From contig BQMF02000759.1 of the NCBI GenBank assembly GCA_027922465.2, positions 61,860 to 125,859 of the forward strand: a stretch of 64,000 bases of DNA. Reading direction: 5' to 3'. The position numbers were made by a program, and so were the translations under genes. Below are positions 32,320-43,672 of the stretch, piece after piece (the stretch's first letter is position 1; the number at the start of each line of letters is the position of its first letter). The notes beneath the pieces are model-generated. The model saw only the letters and a program-made list of their open reading frames with translations. It did no database searches and was not told the DNA's origin. Origin of the DNA: Turritopsis dohrnii (lineage: Eukaryota > Cnidaria > Hydrozoa > Anthoathecata > Oceaniidae).

Positions 32320-35025
32320 TTACATGGAACCGTAATATCCAATCCTCATTCTTGCTTGGCTGCTGTTGAAAACCATTACATTCCATTGATGTATAAAAAA
32401 TTGGACGTAAAAAGTAAAATGTGTCTGCTTCATCAATTTTGCAGAAGCCTTGATTCTTTGCAAAAAGCTGTTGAATTGTTCGCATATGCTGGTGTTTGGT
32501 GTGTTCATCCCACTTAACCTATTGCTGTTGAATGCTTGCGAGCAATTATGGCTATAACCATGAAATATGTCATGAAAAAAACGTGTCCTTGCGAAATAAC
32601 CAGACTCACGGTTTTTAGCAAATTCACTGAGACTGCACGCAAAGTCATAAAATAAAGTTTCTGGAGCATTTTCCAGATGTGTATACAAAGATGCCAGTGC
32701 ATCTTTTCTTCCCTCACTGCCTGGAATTATATGAAAACCCCAACAGTGTCCATGGTATGGACAGAACCAGAGGAAAAGATAAGTTGTCCCCTTTTTTGAA
32801 ACGTTGGGGTACGATTTCCGGCAAGATACATCAGGAATATCATCATGAACGGCATCATTTACTTTTTTGTTATCAATAGAAAACGCTCTCATTTCTCTGA
32901 GTTGCTCTCCACTTTCCGTGAAGTAATATGCCCGACCAAACTTCGCTGGGTTATATGTGCCATAGATTCTTCCTGGTGATGATGGTGGAACATTTAAAGA
33001 ATGAATAGCTTTCACACGATCACAAATAAACGAGAGAAACCTGGTTGTATCGTCTGGAATGCTTTTATGAACTATGAGCGATTGAATCATCAGTTCTGCC
33101 ATTTCAGGACAATATTTCTTTATTTCCTCGGTGAAAACGTTACTATCCGAGATATCACCGACCAAGATGGTGCTCAACCTTTCGACCAGTGCAATTGGAC
33201 AAATGACATCAACGGAGCAATCAGTAAAAAACATTGACAACAGCTTCAAACCTAGTAATTGTTCAATCCGATCAATATTCTGTTGCTGCACATTAAACAT
33301 ACGAATGATGAACGGGGTTACTTGTTGGCTTACTAATGCGAGGTATTGCTGAAAAGTTTCTAAAGAAATCATTTCCGTATTCCCATCGATAGCATACTTG
33401 CACATTTGTTGGAGTCCTTTTCTGGCTGCTCGACATGATTCCGCGCTGTTACTTGCAGTGGTTGGTATGAAACAGCGGTCAAGCCTTCTTAATTGTGTTT
33501 CTATGGTTTCTGACGATTGGCGTGTATGTTCTATTGGCGCAACAAACGTTTGTTTAAAGTTTAAACCAATTTTAGTGCCATCACATGCAAGTGCACCACA
33601 TTGGTTATCACACCACGAGCAACCCATACGAAAATCAATTTTCATATGCGATGCCCACGCAAACCACCAGGAAATGAATGTGCGATTGGACATGAATAAC
33701 TTTCCGGAAGGATTAATTCGCTGGTATGTTTTATTCATGAATGTAGCAAATCCAGAAAATGTCTGTTTTCCACTATTCACAGCATCCACAAACATCCATC
33801 CCATTTCATAACCCGCACAAGTATGGTTGGAAAATCTGAAGATACACTCATCTTCGCCAGTCCATTTTTTGGTGCAATTTTCCCGGAGACATTTTCGCCT
33901 ATAAACCGTTCCCTCGACGGATCCTAAATCATAATGGAAGTATAAATTCAGTTTTATTGTGTATTATTGATAGGTTGTTATTATAAACGCAATTGCCGAA
34001 TACGACATTAATATTAACATGAAGTACTTGCCGAGAGTTAAAAAAAGATTTGTTTTCCCTTCCTCTTCTATTATGCCAAGTGGATTTTCATCTGAAATCC
34101 ATCCTGCCTACAAGATAAAAAGTACCTGTAAATGATCATATCATTATACAGTAGTTAGAGTTATTTAATTTAGGTCTAAAAATACCTTGCAGGCACATGA
34201 ACCATCGGTGTTTGGCACAAACGAGGGATATGTGCGTGCATCTTTGATGTCAATCCTGCTACGTTTGTAGAACTGTGCACTGAGATTCGTAGAATTAGGA
34301 TTAGAGTCCACTATTTGTGTCGAAGGACAAGTCTCTCCAAAATTCCACAAACCACTTTCAATGTCAAAAATTTCTTTCCACTAAAACCCAAAATGCATTA
34401 AAGCCTAATTGCGAATTTGTAATAGATTCACTATGCTTTCTATTTCACGTAAATTCAGACTTCAAGCCGAATGTAGCCTCTGTTTGACTGAAGTGCTCTG
34501 GTTACATGAATACTGACATCAAAAGGTAAAGTATATTTTGCAAGAAAGTGTTAATACCGAAAAGTATATGCATATTTAGCGGTCACGAATAGATACGTTG
34601 ACTACTTGCAAAACGAAATGATATGTGATTGCATAACATCAAGGTTATTTCACCTTTTCAGTTGGTAAGGTTTCTTCTTCATCACTACTAACACTGTCGT
34701 CATCGCAGACTGCACCATCATCTTCGCCATCCATATCATCGATCTCCATAGGAGCTGGAGTCTCGAAACTTTCTCGCAGCAGTTTTAAATGTTCACAAAG
34801 GGTGGAGCAATCTCTAAGGCTTTTGATATTGCGTTTACTGGATTGGTTTTCAGATAAACGGCATTTTGTGGAATGACAACTTGCAACCTGACGGTCACTC
34901 TTATCCACACTAGAGATTGTTACAAATTCCACTTCATCACCCGCAATGGAAAACCTTTCAACACCAGCCTTGGCATGCAGCCGAAAAACTTTTGAATCGA
35001 CATCTTTCAAGGCCTCCAACACAAT
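32320..35025 (-). CDS. KDZ-like (Kyakuja-Dileera-Zisupton) transposase, multi-exon, 5' end not traced
   Basis: The main 3' exon runs from about 33929 (acceptor TTTAG) to the stop at 32320. It starts with a Cys cluster (RKCLRENCTKKW...HTCAGYE), then ACDGTKIGL, then a C-terminal block with LFYDFACSLSEFAKNR, HDIFHGYSHNCS and NTSICEQFNSFLQ. That block fits the KDZ core, with Asp in ACDGTK and YDFAC as likely catalytic acids. Upstream exons with good splice sites are 34108-34030 (GWISDENPLGIIEEEGK), about 34380-34188 (TYPSFVPNTDGSCACK, donor GTATTT) and 35025-34660 (CHSTKC...CSTLCEHL, a SWIM-like zinc motif, then an acidic tract). No frameshift was noticed. Exons further 5' were not identified and terminal repeats were not found. 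KDZ transposases are known to carry such Cys clusters (CxC modules). Confidence 0.65.
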
Positions 35026-36089
35026 CTAATGAAATCAAAAAATATTTCGAAAATATGTTTACTGGACTGAATAAATCATTAGTGCAGCGTGGTATTAGAA
35101 GTTAAGAAGTATCATCATATAAACACTAAATAAACGCACTTGTTTATTGATGAGATCAGGGACAAGCTTTAATTTCCTAAAAACAGAGATACATAATATG
35201 GTGTAATATTTTTATTGGAAATGAAAAGTATGGCATCTAAAAATTGAAGCTATTCTCCGTACAAATGCATTGCTCCCCTTAACATTTAGAAACCCAGAAA
35301 AGCTAACTGGAACTCACATTTGAAAATAATTTATCAATGTTCTTGGAAATGGCCAGAAGCCGGTCCTAATAGGGTAGAATTGAATTAGTTTGATCATATT
35401 GGCTCAATTACTAAGTTAGTAAGAACCCTATTAAAGATCACATAATAGGAAACCTTCGAATTGTAATTTTTCTAATAAGGAAAACGAAGAAAAATGTGCA
35501 AATTTATTCCGTGAAATTCAATAATACTCACATTTTAAAACAGGTATTGAATGAACTGAAGCTGACAACTTATTACATATTAATGTCTAAAAAGAAAGAA
35601 ATGGAGATAAATGATTATAACTGTCGTTCATAAGTAAATTAGGGATAGAAGAAAGCCAATCATACCGGTAAACCAACTTTCATAACAAAAACATAAAAAC
35701 ATAAAGATTATCAAAACTAATTAAACATGGGAAGTTTCATAAAACCCCAAATAGATTGTGTTGTTAGCAAGAGCCTAGCAGTGCAGTGATGTGAGATGTT
35801 TTGTAGATGTTACATGAAATTTTGAAAATTTGTTTTTATGTGACCAATTCCTTTCAAACTGGCATTTCCTATTTCTTTATTAAAGAACAAAAAAATGACA
35901 AGAACACAAAATTGTAAAATGGCTTGATATAAGGATTTACTATTAAATTTAATTACTATCAAAATATGTAGTATTTCATATAAATATGAAAAAAGTTTCA
36001 ACAAGTTTGTTTTTCTTTTTTCATATAAGGGTTTACGATATAGTATACTGCAGTTTTGAGAGTAATTCCTTCTGTAATCTCACATTCCC
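35026..36089. other. AT-rich interval, possible 5' introns of the KDZ-like gene
   Basis: The exon beginning near 35025 has an upstream acceptor (TTCATTAG), so at least one more 5' exon should lie in or beyond this stretch. I could not identify it. Confidence 0.35.
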
Positions 36090-36745
36090 CAGTATGGCCT
36101 AAGTTGGGACATGTTGGAGGTAATTTGGGACAAACGTTAGCTTGAGTATACCTAAACAAATGAGGATCTGCAAAGGATTTAAACTGAAAGAAAGGGAAAT
36201 AAAACGGGTTTCACTGAAATAAAAGAACTGAATTAAACAGGTGTCAGCAATGAATGCAAGCAAAATTTAAACAGCAACACAGTGCAAAATTTGATATGCC
36301 TATGTGTTTATCCTTGCCCTTTTTTAAACAACAGTGATGTCCCAATTTACCTCACTGTCATCACCAGTTTCCAGAGCTGCAAGAGAAATGAGAGAAAGTA
36401 TTATACCGAAACGTATATACAGAACTTAATTTGGTAAATTGTCTACAAAATACATAAAAGCCGATATCATTGTTTCTGTCCATAATGGCAGAACTGAATA
36501 ATTTTTATGAGGTATATATACGAAAACTGTCAAATTTAGCAAATTGTTAAAAATGAAATATTGTCAGCTCAGTGTCCCTCAGTCAAATGATTTCCCTTTC
36601 AAAAGACAATAACATATCTTACTAGTGGACTCCAGTTTAGTTTTTTGGTTAATATAAGGTACAATTTGCAGGGTTTCAAGAAACAGAAGGGCGTAAATTT
36701 TTGTCCCAATTTACACCAGCGTCCCAAATAGCCCCATTTGACAGT
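36090..36745. mobile_element. possible MITE with GTCCCAATTTAC-type inverted ends
   Basis: The left end has AAGTTGGGACATGTTGGAGG followed by TAATTTGGGAC. The right end has GTCCCAATTTACACCAGCGT followed by CCCAAATAGCC, an imperfect inverse. One further GTCCCAATTTACCTCACTG occurs inside at 36339. There is no gene. Exact ends and target duplication are not resolved. Confidence 0.35.
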
Positions 36746-37910
36746 ACTCAAATTGTTGTCAGGCATATCGTAGATCAAAACCTTCCCAAATCAGCTGTCA
36801 CATTGAAAATGTCTTCTACAGTCTTCTCCTTTTGATGAGTGAAATTGTACACACACATGTCAAAAGTCCTAAGCATATATTTAATTGCATGTGTCAGTTT
36901 GTCATCATCGTGTGAAAAAAACCCTTTGTTTGTGGGCATAGCATATGATTGTAACAAGTCAACTAATGGTGCAGAACTCACTATAACCACACGGTTTCTA
37001 TTTAGAAATGATTTCCAGAGTGGAATATTTTTTCGCATACATTTTTCTTCAACATCATGTGCCCTAGTGTTCAACTTATATACATTATTGTTCAAAACAT
37101 CAGTTTAAAGTGTTTAACGAGTTCACAACGTATCCCCTTATGTCTTGTTTGGCCTGATTCCACAAAATCAGTGGGCAAGAACCTTTCAAACAAAGACTAT
37201 TACGCAATGGTGTTACTTTTTTCGTTTTCAGTTATCCCACTGGTGAGGATCACACCTTGTATTGGTGAAATTTTAATCGCAAACGTAAGAACTTTTAGGA
37301 GTGCATTTTACCACACTCATGTTATTTTTAAAAGGAGAAGACTGTCTCTACCTAGTGGAGATTTGCACACACATACACACACACCACTAGAGTGGCTGGA
37401 TGAGATATTTGAAAGTTTTTATTAACAACCCAACATTAAATGTGGCAATTTGCATATGAATGTTCTATTATTCTACCGTATTACGACCTAAATTGTAAAT
37501 AATTCCATGTAATGTAATGAATGTACTTAAGTTTTACATTAAAGCAAAGAAAAGTAGCTAGTAAATGTTTTGCATGCTTTCCCTCTCTTGGCCAACAACA
37601 AAAAGTGGACTGCAACGATAATGGGGAAGCAATGTCTAAAATCATGGGGTGGAAGAAGTTACTTTGAAAAGATTTAACTAAGATACGCGAGCTTAAGCTA
37701 TATTTTAACGAAATCAAAATCTAGTGAAAGTACTATATAAAGCTACTACCAATCGCACTACACCACACGCCATGTTTTCATCAAGCATTGTAAGTTTCGG
37801 ACGTGCTTGAGAAGTATGCTATAATCCAATCACAACGCTCTATTTAAGATACAAAACCGTGACTGTAATAGCCTCCTAGTAGTAGTAGTAGTAGTAATCT
37901 TTATACACCT
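36746..37910. other. interval with one unrecognised minus-strand ORF
   Basis: An ORF at 37095-36775 (minus; MNNNVYKLNTR...) encodes 106 residues with no family I recognise. Fragments further right on the minus strand (KSPLGRDSLLLLKIT near 37350, GVILTSGITENEK near 37230) look like decayed coding sequence of an unidentified element. A CA-rich microsatellite is at 37368-37388. A (TAG)n run at 37876-37896 ends next to the ISL2EU element. Confidence 0.35.
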
Positions 37911-38065
37911 ATCCGAGCTCGCGTTGCCGGCTGCCGAAATGCGCGGTAGAAAAGGTCTGGGTTCTAAGAGTGGGGGTAAAAAAATAGTAGCGACAACAGT
38001 CGTAGGTCAAGAGAAAACGAACTTATAAACATCACATGCGACTTATAATTTAGAAAAAAGTAATT

Positions 38066-39757
38066 ATGGATATTGATATGGTTGAGAAAATGACAATTAA
38101 GGAATTAAGTAGCTTTCTTCGATTGAGGGGACTCAAAGTGAGTGGCAGAAAGAAAGAACTAGTCGCTCGAACATGGTGTGCCATTGAGCAGGGAATACCC
38201 ATTCAGTTGACAGCTGAACAAGTCGAAGAGGAGATAAAGCATGAATATGAAAATAAGCTTATTATTGATAGATGATTGAAAGATGACTGGCTTGATGAGT
38301 CTGTTGGAATTATTCACTGGCCAATGCTATTATATCCTGATATTTTTAACTATTTATCATTCCATCCAAGTGAGCTTCCTTCAAAAGACTTATCAGACTA
38401 TAAAAACTGTAAGGCTGACAGCTATTATAAGACTGGATGGCTGCAGCCTCTTTTCATTAATGAATTGAATGACAGTAAATTTGCATTGTTTAAAGGTGAA
38501 TGTCGAAAGTCAGAAAAGATCAATGATATATTCCATAAATTCTGGCTTGTGATAGAGAAAAAGTCAGCCAAGATTCGATCAGCTCACTGTTCATGTATGG
38601 CCGGAATGTCTCAAACGTGCAACCATGTTGCTGCAGCCATGTTCAGAATAGAGACCGCAGTACGATTAGGCCTAACTAACCCTGCCTGCACAAGTCTTCC
38701 TAGTGAATGGGTACCAAACCTCAAAACAGTCACTTGGAAAAAAGTTAAGGACATGGACTTTTCTCGTGAGGACTTTAATCAAAGAGGTACCAAAAAACGA
38801 CCTCTACTTTCATCTCCTCGCAAACGTTATAACCCTTTAGCTGACAATAATAAAAAGCTTCTTGGGTTAGTTGGTATAGCTAAAGCACTGGAAGAGATTG
38901 CACCAACAAGTATCATTCACCAAGCTGTTCCTGTCCCTGAAATTGACTTTGTACGTGAAGTGATATCTGAGACACCTGTCAAGCCTAACGATTTGAATTC
39001 AGTTTATGATGTTTTGACGCTATCATCTAGTAAGGTCGATTTTTATGACAATTTGAGCCAGAGTTTTAATGCCATGAAAATTGAAAGGATTGAGGAAATA
39101 ACAAGAGGGCAAGCATCAAATGAGACATGGTACGGGTTTCGGAAAGGAGTCATAACAGCATCAAAGTGTCATGAAGTACTGACCAAGATGAGCAAAGTGA
39201 AAAAAGGTTGTGACAACATAAATACCTTTTCCCTGAACCAGAAAATATCAGGGAATTTATTCACAAGCCCTGACATACCGGCACTGAAGTACGGACGTAC
39301 AATGGAGCAGGATGCTGTAAATTGTTTACATGAGAATTTAAAGGGTCTTCACAAAAACTTAGAACTAAAAGAATGTGGATTGTTTTTGGACAGAGAGTAT
39401 CCTTTTATCGGATCAAGTCCAGACCGAATGATGACATGTTCATGTTGTAAATCGTCACGTGTGGAGGTGAAATGCCCATTTTCGATTAATTATACTACAC
39501 CCCAAGAAGGGAATTTACCTTATTTGGTTAACGACAACGACAAATATAAACTAAAAAAGCAGCACAAATATTTCACCCAATGTCAAAGTCAAATGGGTGT
39601 CACTGGAGTTGAACAGTGTTATTTTGTTGTGTGGACTCCACATGGGATAAACATTGAAATTATCAAATTTGATGCTGATTTTTTTTGTAGCATGAAAGAT
39701 GATTTCAAGTCTTATTATGATACTTTTTATTTGAAAACTTTTTTTACTGATGCATAG
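38066..39757 (+). pseudogene. SAP-SWIM-YqaJ nuclease of ISL2EU, one in-frame TGA
   Basis: The first 69 codons (ATG at 38066) form a SAP-like DNA-binding motif (TIKELSSFLRLRGLKVSGRK). An in-frame TGA at 38273-38275 follows, and the same frame continues to 39757. The continuation has a SWIM zinc finger (HCSCMAGMSQTCNH, near 38590). A YqaJ/lambda-exonuclease-type domain follows, with WYGFRKGVITASKC near 39130, the acidic residue of GSSPDRM near 39412 and the ExK of VEVKCPF near 39466. KYFTQCQSQMGV is the usual following helix. The family cleaves DNA; its role in ISL2EU transposition is not established. Apart from one stop codon the 563-codon frame is open, so the lesion is recent or is read through. 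Confidence 0.88.
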
Positions 39758-41668
39758 GTTTATTTACTTGATTTTGTGAATAAAGCTTTTATTTATCTGT
39801 CTGAAAAAGTTTTTTAAAAAAATCTTGTTGTTCAAGTTCTTTATGGCTCTTTTTCCATTTTTATCCGACACATCCCACTACTATATAAATGAAACAAAAA
39901 TTCCTTTTTTGACCATTTTTTTCTTAAGGGTTTTCCCAAGATTTCTCAAATACTGTGTTTTGATTTTCTGAACATATTTTGTTTACATTTTATCCTAAAT
40001 TCTGAATATTAAGAAAAAGTTTCCGGCCCCGGTTCATATCTCAGAAAAATGCAATATGAATTGAGTTTGTCTTTAGAAAAATTTTTTTATCTATTTCAAT
40101 ACATTCTTCTACAATTTTGGGAAGTTTTTAAATTGACACAAACTTGGACTTGATTGTGTTTATCCAAAGAAACAGATAGTCCCCCATTTTGATTTTTAAA
40201 TTTAAAAGTTTATAGCCCTGATACCTTCACGACTTTTTATTAGGATTACAGGAGAAATAACATTCAGTTTGAACCGAGGCTAAGTTTGTTTACATTTTTC
40301 AGCCTAAACTCCTCAGCTAAAATGAAACAAAACTAAGTCGAACTCAGGCTAAGAATTGTTTACATTTTCACAAAATGTTGTGATTTTTGACACCTAACTA
40401 TATGACCACTTCAAAATTCAAACCCCAAGAGAGAATCTAAGAAACCTTTGATGTGCAGTGTGTCCACTTTCAAAGCTTATAACTTCTGGTATTTACATTG
40501 TTACATTGCAATATTTATATCATTGGAAAGGAAATTTAATGAGCTTTCCAAAAATATTGGTGTTTAATTTTGAAATTATCTATTTGAGGTGTTTTAATTA
40601 AGTCCCCTGAGAGAAGGTAAAATACCTTTGATATGTTGCCTTTAGTAATCTTTCATAACACATTTTTGAAATCGAACTATTGAAAAGAAAATATTTGTTT
40701 TGATTGCATAGTCGAAAATAAAAACTTAAGTCCCTTGAGAGAACCTAAAAAACCTTTGAAGAGTTTCCATCTATTATCATTTGTCTATTAGAAATCATTC
40801 ATTTGGAAAAAATTACATGTTTTATTTTAGTTTAAGGTCGGAAGAAAAACTTTTGAGTATATGAAAGGGAAATTCAAGCACTTAAATCAAACAAGAACAA
40901 CACAATTATTTTATCAAAAAATCTAGACATATTTAAATAATATGTACACTACATTTAGATTCATCATAAAAATATGAGCCTTGATAACCATAAAAAAAGT
41001 TAGACACTTAAAAATTTCAAAACTTTGAAAATGAAATTTTTCATTTTGAAAACAAACTATTAGTACCTGCAAGTATATAAAATACAAACCCACTAATGAC
41101 AAATTTGTTGTTTTCCTTACTAAAATGCTTACTTAAAATTTTCAAATCCGAAAATAAAAGAAAACTTTTTATTTAGAAAACAAACAAATCTAGATGATGA
41201 TGACAAAATAATTAGAATAAAAAATTTCTAACTTTCGTCTAAAACAAAAAAATTCTTATACAATTAAATAAATCCAGAGGCATTCCTGGCATGCTATAAA
41301 ACAAATCTATGTTCAAAAACATATATAGAAAGTACTAGAATAATAGAGACTGTTGAATCAATTTTTGCTGCTGATTCCTGTAAAATAAATATTTTCTTTA
41401 AAAACAAAATCATTTTAAAGTAGCAAGCTTGCTCCTTCAGTCTCAGGTAATCTTTCTTAAATGACTGAAAGGTTATTTATAACATAATATATACATACAG
41501 TACATAAAAAGAACACAAGTTATGTTTAAAAATCTCATAATACACAGATCATGTTAAAATAGGTTAAAAACATCTTGATTTTTCAGAATACAGAATTGGA
41601 ATGATCCTTTCATTTGACTGAAAATAGACAGATTTCTCAAAAGCCTAAAAAACCATAATATAAAATAT
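39758..41668. repeat. ISL2EU intergenic region with a repeated GAGAGAA...CCTTTGA motif
   Basis: Non-coding stretch between the convergent genes. A degenerate block reading roughly GAGAGAAxxTAAxAAACCTTTGA occurs at about 40428, 40606 and 40733, each preceded by CCxxx. AATAAA signals near 39778 and others could end the plus-strand transcript. No gene seen. Confidence 0.5.
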
Positions 41669-43326
41669 TTATACAACAGTTTTCAATTTTTTGGTGGCAA
41701 TAAGCCTTGGCTTTAGATTGCACAAAGCTGCACAAGACAAAACAATGTCATCAATATGAGGAGACATTGTTATTGGTAAAGTGGTTTTCAAAATCCGATA
41801 GGTCTTGATTCGGTTAATAGCACGCTCAACATGAATACGTAGGTTGGCCACACATGATGTTTTTTTGCATTCACCTGATGTCATTTGGCTTTTCACTCTT
41901 GCACCTGGTGGCACAGCTAAAGTTGAATGGTGCAGCATCAGCTCCTCTCTTATTTGAAAACCACGATCTGCCATAACTTCATCACCATACTCTAAACAAT
42001 TGTAAAATCCACTGTCTTTTATCACAAAACAATCCGAGCAGTATCCTGGGTAAGCATCTGACAGGAAAGTAATATACCCATTAAGTGAAATGCCAATCAA
42101 AAATTTAAACGTATTATGATGCTTATAATCACTCCAAGTGGCTGCTTCATTATATAAAGATTTTGGCCTTTCTATAAATATTTCTGAACAGTCTATGATG
42201 ACTCTACATTTAGAATGACCTTGCTTCTTGAAATTTTCCGGCATATGCTGATAAATAGGCTCACGAGGAAGCCAAACAACCAATGCTCCACCCAGCAACT
42301 TTGAAATCAGCCTGACCATTGTTACGAACGTATTGGAACAAACTGTTGGTGATATTCCAAACCGATCAGCTAGGTCTTCGTTCTGAAGCCCTAACCTTAA
42401 CCTCATCAGAGTTAACAAAAACTCATCTCTGTGAGATAAAACTTTTGTTGTTGAATGTCGAAAAGTCCTTCTTGCTTTTGACCATGACCTGGCAACTTTT
42501 GGTCCACGCCAGTACCGAACACTTGACAAATATGGTTTGATCAATGAGAAAATTGTGTTGAGCATTATAATAGATGAAATCCCAGTATAATAGTTCATCT
42601 TCTTGTCAGTCTTAATTCTGGACCATGTGAAGTCACTACCTTTGTTAAACGTTTTCTCCCTTACAACAGCTTTGGTACGTTTTTGCTTCAGTGATAGCAG
42701 ATTGATTTTTCTCACTAAGGATGCAATGAGTTTGTTTTTATCTGCACATGATTCACATGGCTTAGTAGAGGGTGTAAATGCATACGAGTGTTCACTTGAA
42801 GTAGGTGATAATAACTGTGGTGATAGCATAGGTTCATCATCAGGAATTGGTGAATGTAAATTTACAAAATCAGCATTGTCATCATCACAAGTGATGCCAG
42901 TTTCATTCTCTGATGGAAGCTGTTTATTAGATGGCCCAGGGTTATGTTTTTGAGGCAGAGGATGTTTACACAAAGTTCTTCTGGATTTAACTTTTGACTT
43001 GATTTCATAACCTAGGTTGATGGTTGGGTCAGGATGGTTTGCTGAAGGTATTCCATCAACAAAATGATCTGAGCAAACACGATCACTATTACAGGGCTCC
43101 CACTTACCCTTTGATGAAGTTTCTCTCTTTAGTAAATCGATCCATTTGCCTCTCTCTCTCTGCTATTTCTCAATGAACTTGGGAAGCAATACAACTTAAA
43201 AGGTGCTGTACAGCCACAGTTTCTTCTGTTCGGTGTCCCATGTTTTTCACATGGGTTAGACTTCCATTTATTCAGCTTATATGTGCTGTTGGAACATCCA
43301 ATGACAGCACAATTAACCTTGGGCAT
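41669..43326 (-). pseudogene. THAP plus DDE_Tnp_4 transposase of ISL2EU, one frameshift
   Basis: The start is ATG at 43326 (MPKVNCAVIGCS), giving a THAP zinc finger that continues in another frame as KWIDLL, CNSDRVCSDHF and a final GYE. The frame changes within a (CT)n run at about 43149-43161. The downstream ORF from 42973 holds an acidic/Ser-rich linker, CESCADKNK, a helical region with RDEFLLTLMRLRLGLQNEDL, and the nuclease. Its motifs are VIIDCSEIF, SDAYPGYCSD, VMADRGFQ and HVERAINRIK, matching the DDE_Tnp_4 catalytic positions. The THAP domain would bind the element ends. A single dinucleotide-run slip separates it from an intact gene of about 540 codons. Confidence 0.88.
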
Positions 43327-43529
43327 CTTCTTTTCACAGTTTCAGTATTCTTTATTTTATCTCGTGTCTTTCTTGCTGCTCTACTCACTCAAAAACTGTT
43401 GTGTTTACATTCATCGCTAACTTTTTGCCCCCTTACTTAGTGCCCAGTCTCTTGACCTCGCAGAATCTAAAATGGCGGCGGGCGAGCTCGGATAGGTGTA
43501 TTACCCTCATGTTACCAACGTATGAGCCC

Positions 43530-43672
43530 TGTTGTTACATTTTGAGCCCTCATGTTACTGGCGGAGCCGTCATGTTACCGTAACATCAGGGCATTTGAGC
43601 CCCCATGTTACCTACTTGAGGGCTCTCGCATGCTCATGAGCCCTCATGTTACCCACTTGAGGGCTCTTTCGT
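43530..43672. repeat. cluster of GAGCCCTCATGTTAC repeats, direct and inverted
   Basis: TGAGCCCTCATGTTAC or a near-copy occurs at about 43525, 43548, 43568 (GAGCCGTCATGTTAC), 43599 and 43635. GAGGGCTC is inverted at about 43618 and 43661, and GTTACCGTAACATCAGGGC forms a palindrome at 43575-43593. It looks like the terminal or subterminal part of an unidentified element abutting ISL2EU. Confidence 0.6.

Larger units (their letters stand above)
37914..43500. mobile_element. ISL2EU (IS4EU) element, nearly complete
   Basis: Perfect inverted termini TACACCTATCCGAGCTCGC at 37914-37932 and the complement at 43482-43500. Flanks read TTAT on the left and ATTA on the right, giving a TTA duplication, or the 2-bp AT usual for ISL2EU if one base is moved. 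The gene content is diagnostic for ISL2EU: a YqaJ-nuclease protein (plus strand) and a THAP plus DDE_Tnp_4 transposase (minus strand), convergent, with about 1.9 kb between them. Both genes carry one disabling change. Confidence 0.9.

Noticed and set aside
37200..37400. Decayed retrotransposon reading on the minus strand (SPLGRDSLLLLKIT)
   Set aside because: Interesting looking but too short and broken to assign to a LINE or any other family.
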